Assembly (NCBI RefSeq): GCF_963678635.1
Contig: NC_087062.1
Coordinates: 2,420,001-2,484,000, forward strand
Reading direction: 5' to 3'
From: Symsagittifera roscoffensis
Taxonomy: Eukaryota; Xenacoelomorpha; Acoela; Convolutidae
Length of the DNA stretch: 64,000 nt
Below, piece by piece: positions 19,838 to 31,331 of the stretch. The position numbers and the translations under genes are program-made. Below the pieces are notes generated by a model. That model made no database searches, was not told the DNA's origin, and was given only the letters and a program-made list of their open reading frames with translations. Every line of letters begins with the position of its first letter. Positions within the stretch are counted from its first letter, which is position 1.

Positions 19838-21757
19838 TCATTCTTGGTTCGCATGTAATGGACATTTAGTTACATCAAACTTTTTCAAGTTCTCCACACT
19901 CTGAAAGTCTGTGTTCAGAGGCAAAGCATAGCCAAGTTTCTTTCCCCTCTGTACTGTCACTGTTGTTGCTTCTGTGTTTAATATCACACTCACACACAGT
20001 CCGCTCTGAGTGAGTGAGAAGCTTCTTCCTAAAATAGCCGAGCTTTTACTGTTTGGATTTGGTACCAGACACAACTGTCTGTCATTGCTGAGTTCATTCA
20101 AGTTCCTCATCCTAAGCGTCGCTACTACGGCTTGGTTTGGTTTTAATCTTACTTTTTGATCCAAAAAAATCGGTACCTTGGCCTGATTAATTAAGATCTT
20201 AGTAAGGGGTCTCTTTTCATACTTTCTCTCAGGATCCTTGATCCTAATCAACCCGTCATTGAGATCGATCGTGACGTCAAAGTTGCGAACGAAATCCCTT
20301 CCTAAGATGAACTGATCGGATTCGTCCAAATTCTCCACTACTAGGAAGCTCATCCAAAGATGTCTTCCTCCAAGCTGCAGTGAAATGATCGGGGTTCGTC
20401 CAGTGACATAGATCGCTCCCTGATTGGCCGCTGCCAACCTGATGTTTGTCGGTATGAGATCCGACCTCTCGAAACCCATGTCGGTCCAAGTTTTGACTGG
20501 CATGAGACTAACCACTGCTCCCGTGTCTAGCAATCCCTTTACGGAAAGTTGCCTGCCTTGCACGTCCAGCACGTGCGCAGCCAGATCGGCCTCGCAACCT
20601 ATATGCACCGCATCTTGTTCGAGCATCGCGTTGTGCCCGATTCGTCTAACATTCAGCTCCTCTTGACCAATGTATATCCGGCCAATCTGATCGTTCGCAT
20701 CATTTATGTGAGCTTTCGTGTAGATATTGATGCCATCCACATTCATCAGGATCGGGTAAGGGCCATGGACATCGATATAATGTCCGTCCACTTTCATCAT
20801 CCTCGGACCTCCCGTTGTGAGCAGCGCTCGCACTGCCCTGGAGTCCAGTTTGGGATCTTTCTCCTTCAGGTAGTCGGCATAGATATCCAGGTGGACTAGT
20901 GTAATCTCGGATGGTTCACTCAAGTTCTTGACCACCTGGTGCCCTGCGACTGAGATGATGGACATCATTTTGGTCCCCTCCTTCGTCATGCCGAAAGTCT
21001 TACCAGATATAACGTTCAGTTTTAGTCCCTGTTTCTCGGGTTCCTCTTTGTCTTCTACTTTTGTCGCTTTACCCAGAACATTAAAACTTTCCCGAAGATC
21101 TGTGCTCTCCAGCTCCGACCTCACCCATTGCTCCACATCTTTCGTGGCTAGGTCCTGTTTGACATTCTGCAGCGTTGTCCTTGCCGCCAGGCCGTAATCC
21201 ACCTTGAGTGGGCTAGACGACTCTGCTTCGAGGTTCGAGACTACCACCTCGGCAGGCCATGTCTTAACCTTTTTGGTCGTGAAGGTGCTCGGTGTCGTCT
21301 CCTTTCTCTGAGATTCAGCCTCGTTCATCAGACGTGCTCGAATGGCCTTGACACCCGAAAGCGCCTCTTCGTGGCGGGGATGTTTCGCGTCCGCTACTGC
21401 ATTCCAAAATTGAGTACAATCCGACTTGAAGTGTCCCTCCAAATTACAGAAGAAACACCTCGGACCATATTTCATGATGAGCCCTCTGACGTACTCTTCA
21501 TGATCCTCGTCGGTCGCGTCGGCGTCCTCGAGAAAAAAGCCTATGGCCTTCATGTTCTGTTTGTATGCAGAACACGCGGAAACGTGATGGTCCATCGAAC
21601 CACAATTCGCACACGACCTCCTTTTATCCATGTCATCGCGAGTCTTGTACCAACTGGAATTCGCACCAGTGTTTGTCCCGCTATAGTTGCCATAATTGCT
21701 GTAACGGTTTTGCGCCCTCGGTTTTATGAGTAAATACTCGCGTGACTTCATACGCAA
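19838..21757 (-). CDS. pro: Gag C-terminal zinc knuckles and aspartic protease
   Basis: 639 codons in the frame +1 to gag. Two CCHC knuckles: CANCGSMDHHVSAC (about 21570-21611) and CFFCNLEGHFKSDC (about 21419-21460), which bind RNA. Retropepsin-like motif LLDTGAVVSLM (about 20505-20536), with a later hydrophobic FILGRDF matching the second protease element. The first ATG is the third codon, 5' of the knuckles, but the region probably is translated by frame change from gag rather than initiated alone. It ends 50 bp before the pol ATG at 19788, which lies in the remaining frame. Confidence 0.82.
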   Translation of the reverse strand: MRMKSREYLLIKPRAQNRYSNYGNYSGTNTGANSSWYKTRDDMDKRRSCANCGSMDHHVSACSAYKQNMKAIGFFLEDADATDEDHEEYVRGLIMKYGPRCFFCNLEGHFKSDCTQFWNAVADAKHPRHEEALSGVKAIRARLMNEAESQRKETTPSTFTTKKVKTWPAEVVVSNLEAESSSPLKVDYGLAARTTLQNVKQDLATKDVEQWVRSELESTDLRESFNVLGKATKVEDKEEPEKQGLKLNVISGKTFGMTKEGTKMMSIISVAGHQVVKNLSEPSEITLVHLDIYADYLKEKDPKLDSRAVRALLTTGGPRMMKVDGHYIDVHGPYPILMNVDGINIYTKAHINDANDQIGRIYIGQEELNVRRIGHNAMLEQDAVHIGCEADLAAHVLDVQGRQLSVKGLLDTGAVVSLMPVKTWTDMGFERSDLIPTNIRLAAANQGAIYVTGRTPIISLQLGGRHLWMSFLVVENLDESDQFILGRDFVRNFDVTIDLNDGLIRIKDPERKYEKRPLTKILINQAKVPIFLDQKVRLKPNQAVVATLRMRNLNELSNDRQLCLVPNPNSKSSAILGRSFSLTQSGLCVSVILNTEATTVTVQRGKKLGYALPLNTDFQSVENLKKFDVTKCPLHANQE

Positions 21758-21779
21758 GTCGTCAGGCGTGGGTACCTGG

Positions 21780-23831
21780 TCAAGCGACAGGGTGAAGTGT
21801 CTTCAACATCGTCTTCAACTCCTCACTCCTTACTCCATCCATGAACTTCGAAGCAATCGCCAAGTTTCGCTCGGATAATCTCTCATCCGGGTTGCTTCTC
21901 CTCCTAAGCAATTCAAGGTCGTCCAAAAATTTATCTATGGATTCGTCACCTCTTTGACGCCTCTTTTCGAACTTCACCATAGCCTGGTGCCCTTGTACTC
22001 CAGAGCCGAAACGATTCAGCAGGATGTCGAATATCTTGCGAGCGCTGTCTCTCTCATTGGCTCTTTTCGCCATTACACAACTTAATGCAGTACCCTCCAG
22101 GTTGCTCGTCAGCGCGCTGCACTCTTGTTTCTTGGAGAGATTCTCTTCCTCAAAGTGTAACTTCATCACCTCTATCCAAGTATCAATGCAGCCGTCTGAC
22201 TCGTCTTTATATGACTTCGGCTTCTTCAGTGTCCTTCTTGACCTCTCTCCTCTCTCGGTTGACTTCGATAGCTTGGTGATGAATGTTTCGAGAGATCTGT
22301 TCAGAGGCTCAAACATCGAGGCATACATCGTTGTGTCCTGTGAGACTGTAGTCAGATCTGAAACTGAACTGAGTTGTGGCACGGTTGGCAACCTTGTCTC
22401 CGGGGTGGCATCTGCCTCCGGCGGGACTGGATTCGTCCAGCCAGGCCTCTGCGGGGCTGCCCTCGGCCGCTCCTTGTTTCTTGGTTCGTAGTTCGTTCTC
22501 GAGCCTTGCTGGGCTCTGGAATTGCTGCCCGTACCATCTCCATCATTCGCATGGCGTGAGCGCTCCCTTGGGTTGTAATGCTCGTGCCAACTACTCCTAT
22601 TCAGGATCGCGTCAAGCTTCCGCATCATTAAGTCAGACTTTGCATCTAACCTCTTCTCCAGGCTAGTCATCGTGTGGGCATAGGTACTATCATGATCGTT
22701 CAACAATCGTTCGATCTCCCTGGTCATCCTAGCCTCTCTTTTGTATGACTCCTTGCTTGCCTGTGCCAGGCTCTCCGCCAGGCATTGATCGGTGTTGCGA
22801 ATCAACTGAGCTTGATCAACCCTCGCCTGCGACTTCACGTGCGTTAGTTCATCTCTTAGATTCTCTTGACCCTTGTGAGCTCTCTCATCAACCTGATCTA
22901 TTCTTTTAGTCATGTCCCGTCTCAGTTCATCCAGACCATTCATTACGCCAGCGAACATGTCACTTATGTCGCCAGTGGCCCCAAATGACGGGGTTAGTCC
23001 CAGAGAAGATGAGGTCAACTGCGGCTGCAGCCTGGTGCTTGATGACGCACCGCCTTTTTGCTTGCTCATGGACGTCATTAATCTGTCGAAGGTTGATGAC
23101 TCTCCCATCGTTATCCCATCTGACATGGGCCTGGTCGGCGAGGCTGACGACGCCTTCCTGCTCTTATCGTTCCTTGGGCACGGTGTGAAGTTCACATCCG
23201 GATGGGATGTCTCCGGGTAGTCACAACTGGAAGTTACACCTACAGTTGGTAGTGACGCCATGCGCTCGTCGTACAAAGACTTCCAACTCTTCTTGGCCTT
23301 CGAACCCGGTTGTTCTACACTCGGGCTTATGCTCGACATCATCGCGTTGTTGCTCTGCTTGGCCAGAGATGAGTGGGTACTAGCCGAATGTGAGTATTCT
23401 CCCCTACACCTGTGACTCTTGGTCTCCGATTTGGACATTCCCTTGAATAACACTTCCTATCGCGGCTCGACCTCGGAACGCTCCGAGGTCTCCTCCGTCC
23501 TCTAGACTTCCTCCCGCTCGAGGTCCTCGCTCGGCTCAAAGTCGGGTCGAATGAGCGTCTGTTCTCCCTCGTCAAAGGGGTCCACAAGCGTTTCGCTCGC
23601 GGTTCCGGCTTCGGCGCTCCGCCTTTGATCGCCATCGAGGTTTTTCTCACTCCTCAATCTCATTTCGCTCACTGAAAGATCAGGTTGACCTTTAGTCGAT
23701 TCGTTTTCGGCAAACACGTCGGAGGCGCTGCTAAACGAGGACTGGCTACGCCTAGTTTTAAATTTTCGCGTGCTGCCCTTACTCAGCCTGGGAATCTTAG
23801 TAGTCAATCCTAACGAGTCCCTGCGCTGCAT
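21780..23831 (-). pseudogene. gag: Gag: N-terminal region, coiled coil and capsid-like domain; two TAG codons
   Basis: ATG at 23831 (MQRRDSLGL). The frame contains TAG at 23502-23504 and again about 45 bp further on, then is open to 21780; an internal ATG is at 23438 (MSKSETKSHR). A long coiled coil lies around DELRRDMTKRIDQVDERAH through SLEKRLDAKSDLMMRKL. The C-terminal ~150 residues match the gypsy capsid pattern (DTWIEVMKLHFEEENLS, then FEKRRQRGDESIDKFLDDLE). Gag packages the RNA and forms the particle. It ends LHPVA, with the next frame (+1) open through the boundary. Confidence 0.8.
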
Positions 23832-24302
23832 GCTTTGTTACAAAAACAATTTTCGTATGATTTAATGGCGACGCACACATACCACAAACAAATTCAAGTT
23901 AAATTAATTAACGCTGCCTCCTCGATCTCGTAAGTATGAAGAGTGTCTCTTAGGTTTCTCAGTGACAATCTTAGTGACTCCGTTAGAGTTACACACACAC
24001 AGGGCCTGCTCAGTATTGATATAATGCTATATAATGATATAATTATAACAGTATCACAAGATATAATCAACACACCAAACACAATAGATAATCAGATAAG
24101 AATATCCTACAGGTGACAGCGACCTTTTTTCAGTATCAATTTATTGCCACACAACTTATCAAGTCACTGATTTGTTAAAATTCAACAATCTTTGATAAAA
24201 AGCAGTGGTGACTCAGAAACAGATCAATAAAACTTAGTCTTAAAGAAAAAGACTTCCCCCAATCGGAACGATCCGAAAGAACAAAGCCCAGGACACAGTC
24301 TT

Positions 24303-24590
24303 CTCAAGTGGGTGTGTATTTGCCTAATACACCCACCTAGGTCTTCTTTTAGGCGCCCTGCGATTGCCCGAGCTGCCCTATTAAGTGGCTCAAGGCAACC
24401 TCTGATCGAAAATTTCTAAAGTCTATGAAATAGCTCTCCCACACCAGGACTGCTCCAAGTGCACGAGAGTAGGGAACAACTTCTCTTCTCAAGTGAGTGT
24501 GTATTTGCCTAATACAGTCACCGAGGTATTCCTTTATTTGTTCCCGGATTGCCCGAACTTCCCTATTCAGTAGCTCAAGGCAACCACACA
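24303..24590. repeat. Imperfect direct repeat in the leader
   Basis: Two ~100 bp segments starting CTCAAGTG(G/A)GTGTG at about 24302 and 24496, both containing TTTGCCTAATACA, GATTGCCCGA and GCTCAAGGCAACC. Similarity is roughly 75 to 80 percent by eye. Confidence 0.8.
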
Positions 24591-24819
24591 ACCAAAATCA
24601 CATCACAAAAAAAAATTTTGTTCGGGTACTTCTGATACACCCGATCTAGAATCCAAAGTTGATCACGAATTTCCGGGTCAAAATGGGCTCTTATGATCCT
24701 AATAAGCACGCCTAATATCCTAATATGATCCTAATCAAATGGATATTTTCCGTTTCCCAAATTGCCACAGAAGATTTCCTCAAGTTTCTAACAAGGAAGG
24801 TTGTTTAGAAGGTTTAAGA

Positions 24820-25330
24820 CACTCCGGAGGGTTACTTCGGAGGGTTGTTAAGACACTTAGCCTACTTCGGAGGGTACCTTAATCGCCCAAGTCACTTCGG
24901 AGGGTCCCCCTAAATTTACTAAGGAGGGTCAATAAGATGCTTAATATGCTCCGGAGGGTCACTTCGGAGGGTACCTCCAAAATTTTCAAATTTCTGAGCC
25001 TCACTCAGAAGGGCCTTCAATTAACTTCAGGAAGCGTCAAAACAAGCTAAACTCTCTATGGGAGGGCTGTCTCAACTTCTTTGGATAACCTCGTGGAAAT
25101 TTTCCACTAAGGAGGGTTGCTAAGGGCCTTAGCTGACTCCAGAGGGTTACCTCGGAGGGTTCCCCAAAAATCAAGAAAAAAGGTTATGTTACCGCAATAA
25201 AGTCTTCAAAAGCGGTCTACTTGACTTAAAACTAGGTTGGCTGACACGGTCAACCTTCCCAGTTGAATAAAAAGGTGTTTTGATAAAATTTTCTGCCGCT
25301 CGGAGGGTTACCTGTAATTTGGACCCTCCG
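24820..25330. repeat. Dispersed GGAGGGT motif cluster
   Basis: About a dozen copies of (T)(C/T)CGGAGGGT or close variants, most written CTTCGGAGGGT, irregularly spaced. On the element's sense strand they read ACCCTCCGAAG. More single copies occur to 26850. Confidence 0.75.
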
Positions 25331-27239
25331 AACCAACAAATTCTAAAAAAAATTTCTTTTCCGAGATTATCAACCCAAAAACGGTTGCGGTCCGGAAAAC
25401 TGGTCCAAAACGTCGACTTATTGTACCAAAATTATCCCGATCGGATGACTAGTCTTTGAGAAATTGCCAAAAACGTGTTTGTCTAAATGGCCTTTTTTAC
25501 CACCTATATAGGTTGTGAGAAACTTTTTCCGCAATTCCTATCGAAAGTGCCTAAAAATAATTGAAACGAGCGTAGCAGCCCTGTACAGCACTGGAATAGT
25601 GCAAAAAGTTGGATCAAAATTGGTTTGGAAACAAAAATTTGGCCAATAACTATCAAATTTGGACCCTCCGATTCCTTCCTTTTCCGATCCTTAGAGCTGA
25701 TCGGAGGGTTACTCAAAAACTTCTCTAGTAACCGAGCACGTTATGCTAGCACGCTCCTAACGCAAAAAATTTTATTGCTCTTACTCTAAAAACTCAAAAA
25801 CTCGATCCCCAAAACAGATTGACAAAATTCAGAAAATCATCGAAATTTTGACCGAAAAATTTTGGTTTTTTCCAACTTCTACTGAGTCTTTTCTCACGCG
25901 GTTTCTTTAGTTAGGAGGATCAAACTACGTAGCTACTCCCTATATAAAAGCTTTTTGTTGTTCGGAAAAGCTCGGATATCCAAAAATTAGGGGGTCTACA
26001 GTTTGATCGAAAATCGATGATTTTCGACAAAATTGGGTGTTTTTTGGGTCTAATTTAGGAGATAAGTAATATGTAATAAGGATAATAACCTATTAGTAGT
26101 CGTTAATGAATAGTACTAAACCCTCCTTTGCACCAAAATACCCGAATTAAGACCCTTAACTCGGAAATTTGTAATCGATGGAGGGTACAATCGGACCGCG
26201 CCAATCGTGCCCCCCACCACTTAAGTTTTAATTAAATAGTACCCGAACTATACTAAAATTGCTTCAACGATACCCAACAGTCGTTGCGGATGTTGTCCCT
26301 GATGTCCCTGTTGAGTGTGGAACACGTTGATCAGCTTGCCACTCTACCTTCCGGCCACCGGCAAAATCACCATTAACGTGCTTAAACACTCAAATTACAC
26401 TCGAGGGAGGGTATCCAACCCTTCACCAAAACACACAATCTTTCTATCAGAAACGATATAAATCAATCTGAAACAACAACAAATAGGAAGGTCAGATCAC
26501 ATCTCGTCCGGAAATAACATATAAACTGTCACTTTACACTTTTTTACTGTTTTTGGTCTTTTTTGGATTTTTTTACTGTTTTTTGTACTTTTTTGTTTTC
26601 AAATAAGTTTGTTTTTGGCTTTTTCTTGGTTATACACTATTTTTGTTTGGTTTTACGCTTTCTCTTTAGTTGTTTTTGGTCCCCGGACCTCGGGACAAGC
26701 GGGTTCATGACTTCCCACCTAACCCTCCGGCCCCCGGAATTTTCGGTGTTAACTAAGTTAAAAAGCTAAATAGTACTAGACGGAGGGTACGCACGTTCCC
26801 CCCAGTACAATAACGGTCATTAAGGCCTCTACCTCGGGCATACGCCCGGAGCGGAGGGTTCGTCGCTGAAACGCTTGCTGATCATGATGGTCTTATGCCT
26901 TTGACAGGCCCACCCAGGAGCGCCATAAAAACGTCTATGTAACATTCGCCCAAATACTACACAGCGACGGAGCGTAGAAAAAGTACATATCAACGACTGG
27001 CAGGCGTCAATTACCTTAATCCTACTCGCTTTTCACCGTCTCGACCTTGCCAGTTGTTTTTCTGGTCTGTCTAGGGCTAAGTATAAAGTTACTATTTTTA
27101 GGCCATCAGTCAAACGACTTTTGATCAGCTTTCGTTTACATGCGAACACAACCACATAGCTGAGTCTCGGATCCTCAGAATACGTGATTGTCATTAAAAC
27201 ACGGCTCGAACAACCTATTTTAATATGTTTTTGTGTAAC

Positions 27240-27257
27240 AGTTCTATATTAAATCCA
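27240..27257 (-). promoter_or_regulatory. Primer binding site candidate
   Basis: TGGATTTAATATAGAACT directly follows the 5' LTR in element orientation. The TGG start is what a tRNA 3' CCA end pairs with, but I cannot name the tRNA. The second element has TGGATCAAAGTTCCACTG at the same place. Confidence 0.45.
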
Positions 27258-27819
27258 TTAGAGATGGATTGACCCTTTCCTCTTTCTAGCTACTCATATT
27301 CTAAAATATCAAGTTATACCGGTGTTAATTTAAAGTTTCACGACATCCAAGTAGCTATAAAGTCAGTTTTATACATTTCCTTCACATAAACAGTCTCTGG
27401 GGGACCAAGCCTCCGCTCCCGTGATATTCCGGCGATAACGCTCTTATCTCTTCTAATTTGCGTCCCGGGAGGGTTCCGTGGAATACTCCTTCCCCACTGA
27501 AGCTTCCTTCTCCACTAGTATCCGCTGACAAGTGTCTTATCGTGCGTTGTTGCCACGATAAGAGGCTTCGTATTTTCCGTCTCTTGTACGACTGTTTTTC
27601 ACAATATTTGTCGTTGTTCTGATTTTCTCAGCTTTTTTGGTCAAAATGGCCGTTTTTCGTATTTCTGAGAAAAATCAACTTGAAAATCGAAATTTTAAAA
27701 ATAAAAATTCCAGAATATTCTGACCCTCCTTTGCAATACTTTTTCGTTAATAAGGCCTTTACTCGTTCTTTTTCATGTCCCCGGAAGGTTGCGCTGTGCC
27801 AATCTGGCAGAATGGCACA
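27258..27819 (-). repeat. 5' LTR of giant element copy 1
   Basis: Direct repeat of 2671-3230, with about ten differences including two one-base length changes near 27667-27745. It carries the same 9-bp-stem hairpin. The flank to the right (from 27820) is the interior of a LINE RT. Confidence 0.85.
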
Positions 27820-28615
27820 CATAAAGCCTATTCCGAAGTGCCCCGTCCATCTAAGTTTTCTGACCTGCGGCCTATTTGTCTGACTCCTATTATTGCTCGT
27901 GTGTTTGAGCAAATTGTCTTTGACAGCTTTGTATCTGAGCGATATCACTCAACCCTGTCGAACGATCAGTTCGGTTTTCGAAAAGGTTCCTCAACTACGT
28001 GCGCGCTTATCAAGCTACTAAACGATGTGTACTACTGCCGTTCAGAAAATGACTACGTTCGAATCATCACTCTTGATTTAAGCAAAGCGTTCGACTCTGT
28101 TTCTCATCGTGCTATTATTGATGGACTTCATAAGTCTCATTATAACCCCTTTCTTATAAACTGGTACAACAGTTTTCTTTCTGGTCGCGTTCATTCGACT
28201 CTTATAAACGATCAACTATCTCGTGGACTAACTACCAGTCAATGCGTTCCGCAAGGGACAGTAAACGGACCACCGCTTTTCAACAGTGGTACAAATGACA
28301 TATCAGTCACAACTGACATTCATGAAAGACGGTGTAGACTCACTAAATTCGCTGACAATTTCACCCCAGTTGTCGGAGGTCGCATAGGTGAACATGACTA
28401 TGCCAGTGACGTTATTAAAGCACTCGAAGTCCAGTTTAACTCCAAAAACTTGACGCTGAATGACGGTGAAACAAAAGAGGTTCTCTTATTGTCTAAAAAA
28501 GGTCAACACCCTAGAACTATTCCTGGAGTTGAACGTGTGACGTGGCGAAAGATACTCGGTGTCATATTCTGTCGTTCAAGGAGCACATTAAGTGGGAAAA
28601 ATAGTGTTTTTATTC
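27820..28615 (+). pseudogene. LINE reverse transcriptase fragment
   Basis: Begins abruptly at the LTR edge, inside an RT: FSDLRPICLTPIIARVFEQI, QFGFRKGSSTTCALI, TLDLSKAFDSVSHR, QCVPQGTVNGPPLF, and a degenerate catalytic motif KFADN in place of YADD. It ends about 28615 where a second LINE, in opposite orientation, begins. The upstream part of this LINE is not found next to the other LTR. Unlikely to be active. Confidence 0.82.
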
Positions 28616-28655
28616 AGTTCCACTTCCAATATCGGTACCGCTCATGGATCAAGTG

Positions 28656-30357
28656 TCAACCTGTAAATTTCCTTGACTTTTTGCTGGATTGTTCTGTGTT
28701 GTGAGAAACGACACAAGTGTCAAGGTGCATATCTGAGATAATCACACAACCGCAGTACTTGCAACTACATGTCTCATCGTCCGCAGATTCGTAACAGCGC
28801 TCTTTATGACACAAAACATGATACAAACCGTTGCTGTAAAAAAGACCTCTTTCTCTCCTGTGCGCAGGACTACAGTTTTGTAAGCCCAAAACGTCATTAT
28901 TGAACAAAAAATGCAACATTTTGTGTGTTCTGCCATAAATACTTATTCCGATCCATGTCTTGAAATAAAACCCAGCCACTTTGATAAAATGTTCGTCTCT
29001 TTCCTTCTGTGATAACACATCGGTGAAAACATCGAGAGCGTAAGAAATAGATGAAAATATGACGATCTCATAGAGTCTAACCGAGGACTTAAAACAAATT
29101 TTTCTGAGTTGGACTTTGGATTGTATAGAGCAAGAGGCAGCATAGGCTTTTTTCTTGAGATGTCCCAGGTGCTTGGAACCTGTCAATTTAGTGGATAGCA
29201 CTATGCCTAAGTATTCAAACGAATCCTTGAATTCGATTTCTGTGTTGTTGAAAAATAATTGGACGGTCCTGGCCAGCCTTCCGCCATTTCTGTGTTTCAC
29301 CACCTTAGTTTTGCCAACATTCACTTTGAGACTGTTTCTCTGGCAAAATTTTTCGAGTGCAAACATTGCGTTTTTTAATACTGTCAAGTCCGGTCGACCC
29401 AATCGCTAAGTCATCGGCGTAAAAAATCGTGAAGCAGCCTGTGCTTTCAAGTTCTGCAGATAAATCTGCTAAAAATAATGCAAACAACAGCGGTGACAAC
29501 TTATCGCCTTGTGGAACGCCAATAGTCTGAGATATTTTGGTGGACAAATACCCATCCGAGCATACTTGGATAATATTTTGAACATAAAAATTGTACAGAA
29601 ATTTAGTGAAGTGTACAGGGAGGCCATTTCTCTGAAGCTTGGTGAATAGAAGTTGTCTGTCAAGCTTGTCAAAAGCCTTCTCAAAGTCAACATAGCAGAC
29701 GTAATACCTTTTCATAGAACAGATTCCTGTTCTAATTGACTCAATTAGCTTTTTCGCGGCAAGTATGGTGCTCCTACCCTTTCGAAATCCATACTGCGTA
29801 TCAGGAAGTAACTTTTGAAGTTCAACCCAGTTACTTAACCGATTGTATAGAATAGCAGAATAACATTTGTTAACACAAGAAAGCAAAGATATACCTCTAT
29901 ATGAGTTTGGATCCGTTTTTTCGCCTTTTCCTTTGTAGAGTGGTTTTAAGTAAGCATCTCGCCATACAACAGGACATGTAGCATTAGTAAAACAAATATT
30001 GAATAATGTAACAAGGAATGAAAATTTTAACCCAAAAGAAGATTTCAAGACTTCGTTAGTGATACCGTCGGGACCAGCAGCTTTTTTATTGAGTGAGTTG
30101 GCTACTACACGTGTTATTTCTGCTAGTTTTATTTCCCTGCTCATTTCGGGTATTCGCTCGCTCAATGAAGTTTGATAATCATGAAAACCAGTAATTCCAG
30201 CATTCTCAGGATAAAAGTTGTACGATAACGGAACACTTATCGTAACGATAACTTTGAAGTTTATCAAAGTGATCAAACCAGGTGTCAGAACTGACAGCGC
30301 AATGCGCGATCGGTGGTTTTCTGGTCTTAAGTATGGTCCAAAACTGAGATTTGTCAC
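28656..30357 (-). pseudogene. LINE reverse transcriptase with CCHC-type tail, frame-shifted
   Basis: First frame 29305-30357: KAAGPDGITNEVLKS, YRGISLLSCVNKCYS, QYGFRKGRSTI, CYVDFEKAFDKLDR, GVPQGDKLSPLLFALFLADL and FYADDLAIG, so the catalytic motifs are intact. It shifts frame near 29310-29400 into 28656-29402, which carries the thumb (KVNVGKTKVVKH, FEYLGIVLS) and a C-terminal CSCKYCG...HLDTC knuckle. The upstream ~80 residues of the first frame are degenerate. Confidence 0.82.
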
Positions 30358-30439
30358 ACTCTACTATGCTGAGGGTAAATTCCTCTTTCGTTTTCTCATG
30401 AGACTGTTTCTTAGATTGGCATAATTTTTTGAATTTTTT

Positions 30440-31331
30440 TTATGCAAACACACGAAGATTTTCTGTATTTTCTTGTCTTTTGCAGAGATCCCATTGTTTT
30501 TTCAATTTTGCGTGGAGCAAATAACAGCTTCTGTCGAACCAGACCTTCGAGATCCGTTTCTTGGCAGCTGGAACTGACTCTCTAAATGCCGAGATGAAAT
30601 TTCCGTACCATCGATCCAACGACTCGACACACGGCGTGCTGAGGATATTAAGTTTGTATTCTAGCTTTTCCAGATCGATTTTTCTGATATGAGCAGTCTT
30701 ACTGTCAGCTCTTTCAACGTCGGTGTGAACTTTGAATCCAACGGTGCAGTGCTTTGTAGCAGAATTTTCTGTGATAGTCACATTGTCTGAAGTTAGTTGT
30801 AGGTTGTTTGTAAACACTAAATCAATGGCACTGCGGCCATTATGGCAGTAGTATGTTGGTGTCTGGGAGCTATTGAGACAAGCAAACCCTAATTCCCATA
30901 AGATATCCAATAAGTCAGTGCCTCTTTCGCCCCGATCCAGGCGACAGTTAAAATCTCCTGCAATGATCGTAAGCTCTTCCTTGTTGATTCTGGATAGTCC
31001 TTTGATTATGTCAAAAATGATATCCTCTAGTTTTGTACAAGGTTGAAAAGACGATACCAAAAAGTTCATTTTGCAGTTTTTGACTTTCACAATAAGAACG
31101 TGTTGGGATCTGAAAATGATGCACCTTTTTTGATTGAATGTTTTTACTGATCGCAATAGCGATACCGCCTGACGGTCTTCCCACGTCATGTCTAACTGCT
31201 GGCGAAGAATAACAGGTAAAATCAGTTATTTCTGTGTCCTTTACGTCCATAGTCTCTGTTAACAGTAAAAAGTCGTGGGATGTGACAAAATCATTCGGTT
31301 GTAATTCAAGTGAAGTTTTCAGCCCCTCCAC
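30440..31331 (-). pseudogene. LINE AP-type endonuclease, frame-shifted
   Basis: Two overlapping frames. 31011-31331 holds the N-terminus (NDFVTSHDFLLLTETMD, GRPSGGIAIAISKNI). 30440-31189 holds the C-terminal part (LTIIAGDFNCRLDRGERG, GRSAIDLVFTN, ATKHCTVGF). The frame changes near 31090-31180. It supplies the target nick for the RT that follows. Confidence 0.8.

Larger units (their letters stand above)
23832..27257 (-). other. Non-coding leader of giant element copy 1 (3.4 kb)
   Basis: No credible protein. In element orientation it runs from the primer site to the gag ATG. It holds a ~195 bp-offset imperfect duplication (24303-24410 and 24497-24590, both with GTGTGTATTTGCCTAATACA), and many GGAGGGT motifs (+ strand) between about 24820 and 25320. 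A block at 26800-26943 is homologous to 46531-46680 in the second element. Such a long leader could carry packaging, splice or internal ribosome entry signals, but none is proven. Confidence 0.65.
2671..27819 (-). mobile_element. Giant Ty3/gypsy-type LTR retroelement, 25.1 kb, copy 1
   Basis: Bounded by two direct repeats of 560 and 562 bp that I judge to differ at about ten positions, so insertion was recent. On the minus strand the LTR begins TGTGCCATTC. The 5' LTR is followed by TGGATTTAATATAGAACT (primer-site position) and the 3' LTR is preceded by the purine-rich CCGGGGAGTA. All long internal frames run on the minus strand: gag, NC-protease, pol, macro-like domain, then a second block of about 10 kb. 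Typical gypsy elements are 5-12 kb; comparable giants known to me are plant Ogre and planarian Burro. No matching target-site duplication: right flank CATAA, left flank a poly(A) run. The copy looks non-autonomous because of stops, frame changes and an integrase deletion. Confidence 0.85.
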
